Assembly: GCA_946619045.1 (NCBI GenBank)
Contig: CAMOLV010000003.1
Coordinates: 1-33,501 of the forward strand
From: an uncultured Coriobacteriales bacterium
GTDB lineage: Bacteria > Actinomycetota > Coriobacteriia > Coriobacteriales > Atopobiaceae
Direction of reading: 5' to 3'
DNA length: 33,501 nucleotides
A model generated the notes under the pieces. It had not been told where the DNA came from, did not search any database, and saw only the letters and a list, made by a program, of their open reading frames with translations. The position numbers and the translations under genes were made by a program. This document shows, one piece after another, positions 32,515 to 33,501 of this stretch. Within the stretch, counting starts at the first letter, position 1. Each line of letters starts with the position of its first letter.

Positions 32515-32948
32515 TCGCCCACCACCTTTGCACCGCAGTGTGAGCAGAATCGGACAGGTTGCCACCAGTCGCGCATGTAGACCATGAACCCGCATTGGTC
32601 GCACTTCATCCAGTAGCTGCCCTCGGCATCATGTGGAAACCGCATTTCGGTCATGTGGCACTCCCCGCGCCCGTCACTGCCTTTCTCACTGTCTTTCGCC
32701 GCTCGTTCACTGTTCGAGCAGCTGGACGAACCCAACGTGACTTCGATGGCCTGTTCGGGGGTGCAGGATGCAGAGCACTTGGTTGGCGCGGTAGTCTCAA
32801 CGAGCAGCTTGCCTTCTCGCTCTCTCGCCCAATAGACGAACGCGCCGTTGTGTGTTGACCATTCCGTAGTCTGCTCGAAATCATCGAACGCTTCCCAAAC
32901 AACGCCGCGTTCGGTCAGCATCTCGCGTAGGATTTCGTTCACCGTCAT
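32511..32948 (-). CDS. TPEQAIEVTLG-family zinc-ribbon protein, paralogue A
   Basis: MTVNEILREMLTERGVVWEAFDD...TPEQAIEVTLGSSSCSN...CDQCGFM...FCSHCGAKVVGE. Confidence 0.7.
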   Translation of the reverse strand: MTVNEILREMLTERGVVWEAFDDFEQTTEWSTHNGAFVYWAREREGKLLVETTAPTKCSASCTPEQAIEVTLGSSSCSNSERAAKDSEKGSDGRGECHMTEMRFPHDAEGSYWMKCDQCGFMVYMRDWWQPVRFCSHCGAKVVGE

Positions 32949-33154
32949 TCGCTCACCACCATGCATCCGCAGTACCAGCAGTAGTACACCGTGTAGTCCT
33001 CGGGCTGCATGGCCCCGCACTCGGAGCACGTCAGGAACCCGTGCTCGTCCTCCACGATGCGGCACCACCTGTGTCCGAATATGGCGTCGAGCAGCCTGTC
33101 GATTGCCCCATTGAGCCTCTTGCCAGCCTCGTCAATCGTTGTCGGCTCGTTCAT
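32945..33154 (-). CDS. Zinc-ribbon protein, paralogue B
   Basis: MNEPTTIDEAGKRLNGAIDRLLDAIFGHRWCRIVEDEHGFLTCSECGAMQPEDYTVYYCWYCGCMVVSE. Confidence 0.7.
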   Translation of the reverse strand: MNEPTTIDEAGKRLNGAIDRLLDAIFGHRWCRIVEDEHGFLTCSECGAMQPEDYTVYYCWYCGCMVVSE

Positions 33155-33492
33155 TCGCTCACCACCTTGCGTCCGCATATCGGGCAGAAGAACAAATTGC
33201 TGAAGTTGAGTCCATGACCACAGTACGAGCACTCGAAGTAGTACGGCTCAACTGCGACGTTTTCGCACTCACCACGCCCCAGCGTGGCCTCGATGGCCTG
33301 CTCGGGGAGGAGCGAGCTATAACCAGCGACACCGGCGTTCAGCCATAGGCCATCCTCGCCCTCAATAGCCGTCCATTTGAAAGGGCCAGCGTGCCAATGC
33401 GTGATGACGCCCTCGTTCCAGGGCTCATCGCTCGGCCACCACACCACCCCACGTTCGTCCAGCATGCGGCGCAGCTCGTCGGTGTCGGTCAT
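33151..33492 (-). CDS. PEQAIEATLG-family zinc-ribbon protein, paralogue C
   Basis: MTDTDELRRMLDERGVVWWPSDE...LLPEQAIEATLGRGECEN...CSYCGHG...FCPICGRKVVSE; start lies in the terminal repeat. Confidence 0.75.
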   Translation of the reverse strand: MTDTDELRRMLDERGVVWWPSDEPWNEGVITHWHAGPFKWTAIEGEDGLWLNAGVAGYSSLLPEQAIEATLGRGECENVAVEPYYFECSYCGHGLNFSNLFFCPICGRKVVSE

Positions 33493-33501
33493 GAGAACTC
33501 C
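33447..33501. repeat. Terminal direct repeat, second copy of 1-55
   Basis: Direct comparison with 1-55. Confidence 0.95.

Noticed and set aside
1-33501. tRNA or rRNA genes
   Set aside because: None recognised by eye; a tRNAscan-SE run would be needed to be certain.

Overview
The window looks like a complete, circularly permuted or circular temperate siphophage genome of about 33.4 kb and high GC. The first and last 55 bp are identical (1-55 = 33447-33501), and gene order runs continuously across the join, so the 55 bp is probably an assembly overlap. Nearly all genes are on the minus strand. The exception is a rightward repressor / small conserved protein / tyrosine integrase cassette at 10338-11927. 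In minus-strand order the modules are: HNH, putative TerS, TerL, portal with a MuF-like C-terminus, prohead protease, HK97 capsid, connectors, major tail protein, G/GT tail chaperones with a candidate -1 frameshift, tape measure, Dit, tail endopeptidase, BppU-like tail protein, holin, and CHAP endolysin. An immunity/regulatory segment (two XRE proteins with shared palindromic operators) and an early segment follow. The early segment has a DGQHR/ParB-fold protein, a ParB-like protein, a small HTH protein, 22-bp-phased iterons, a PD-(D/E)XK-like nuclease, a DUF1351-like protein and a Bet/RecT recombinase. An array of small zinc-ribbon and coiled-coil paralogues spans the join. The integrase style and the small paralogues suggest a Coriobacteriia host (inference). 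The most unusual part is 2063-3587, where a gene with a RAMP-like C-terminal glycine motif sits between two patches of degenerate short-word repetitive DNA directly downstream of bet. All family calls are by eye; no database search was run.
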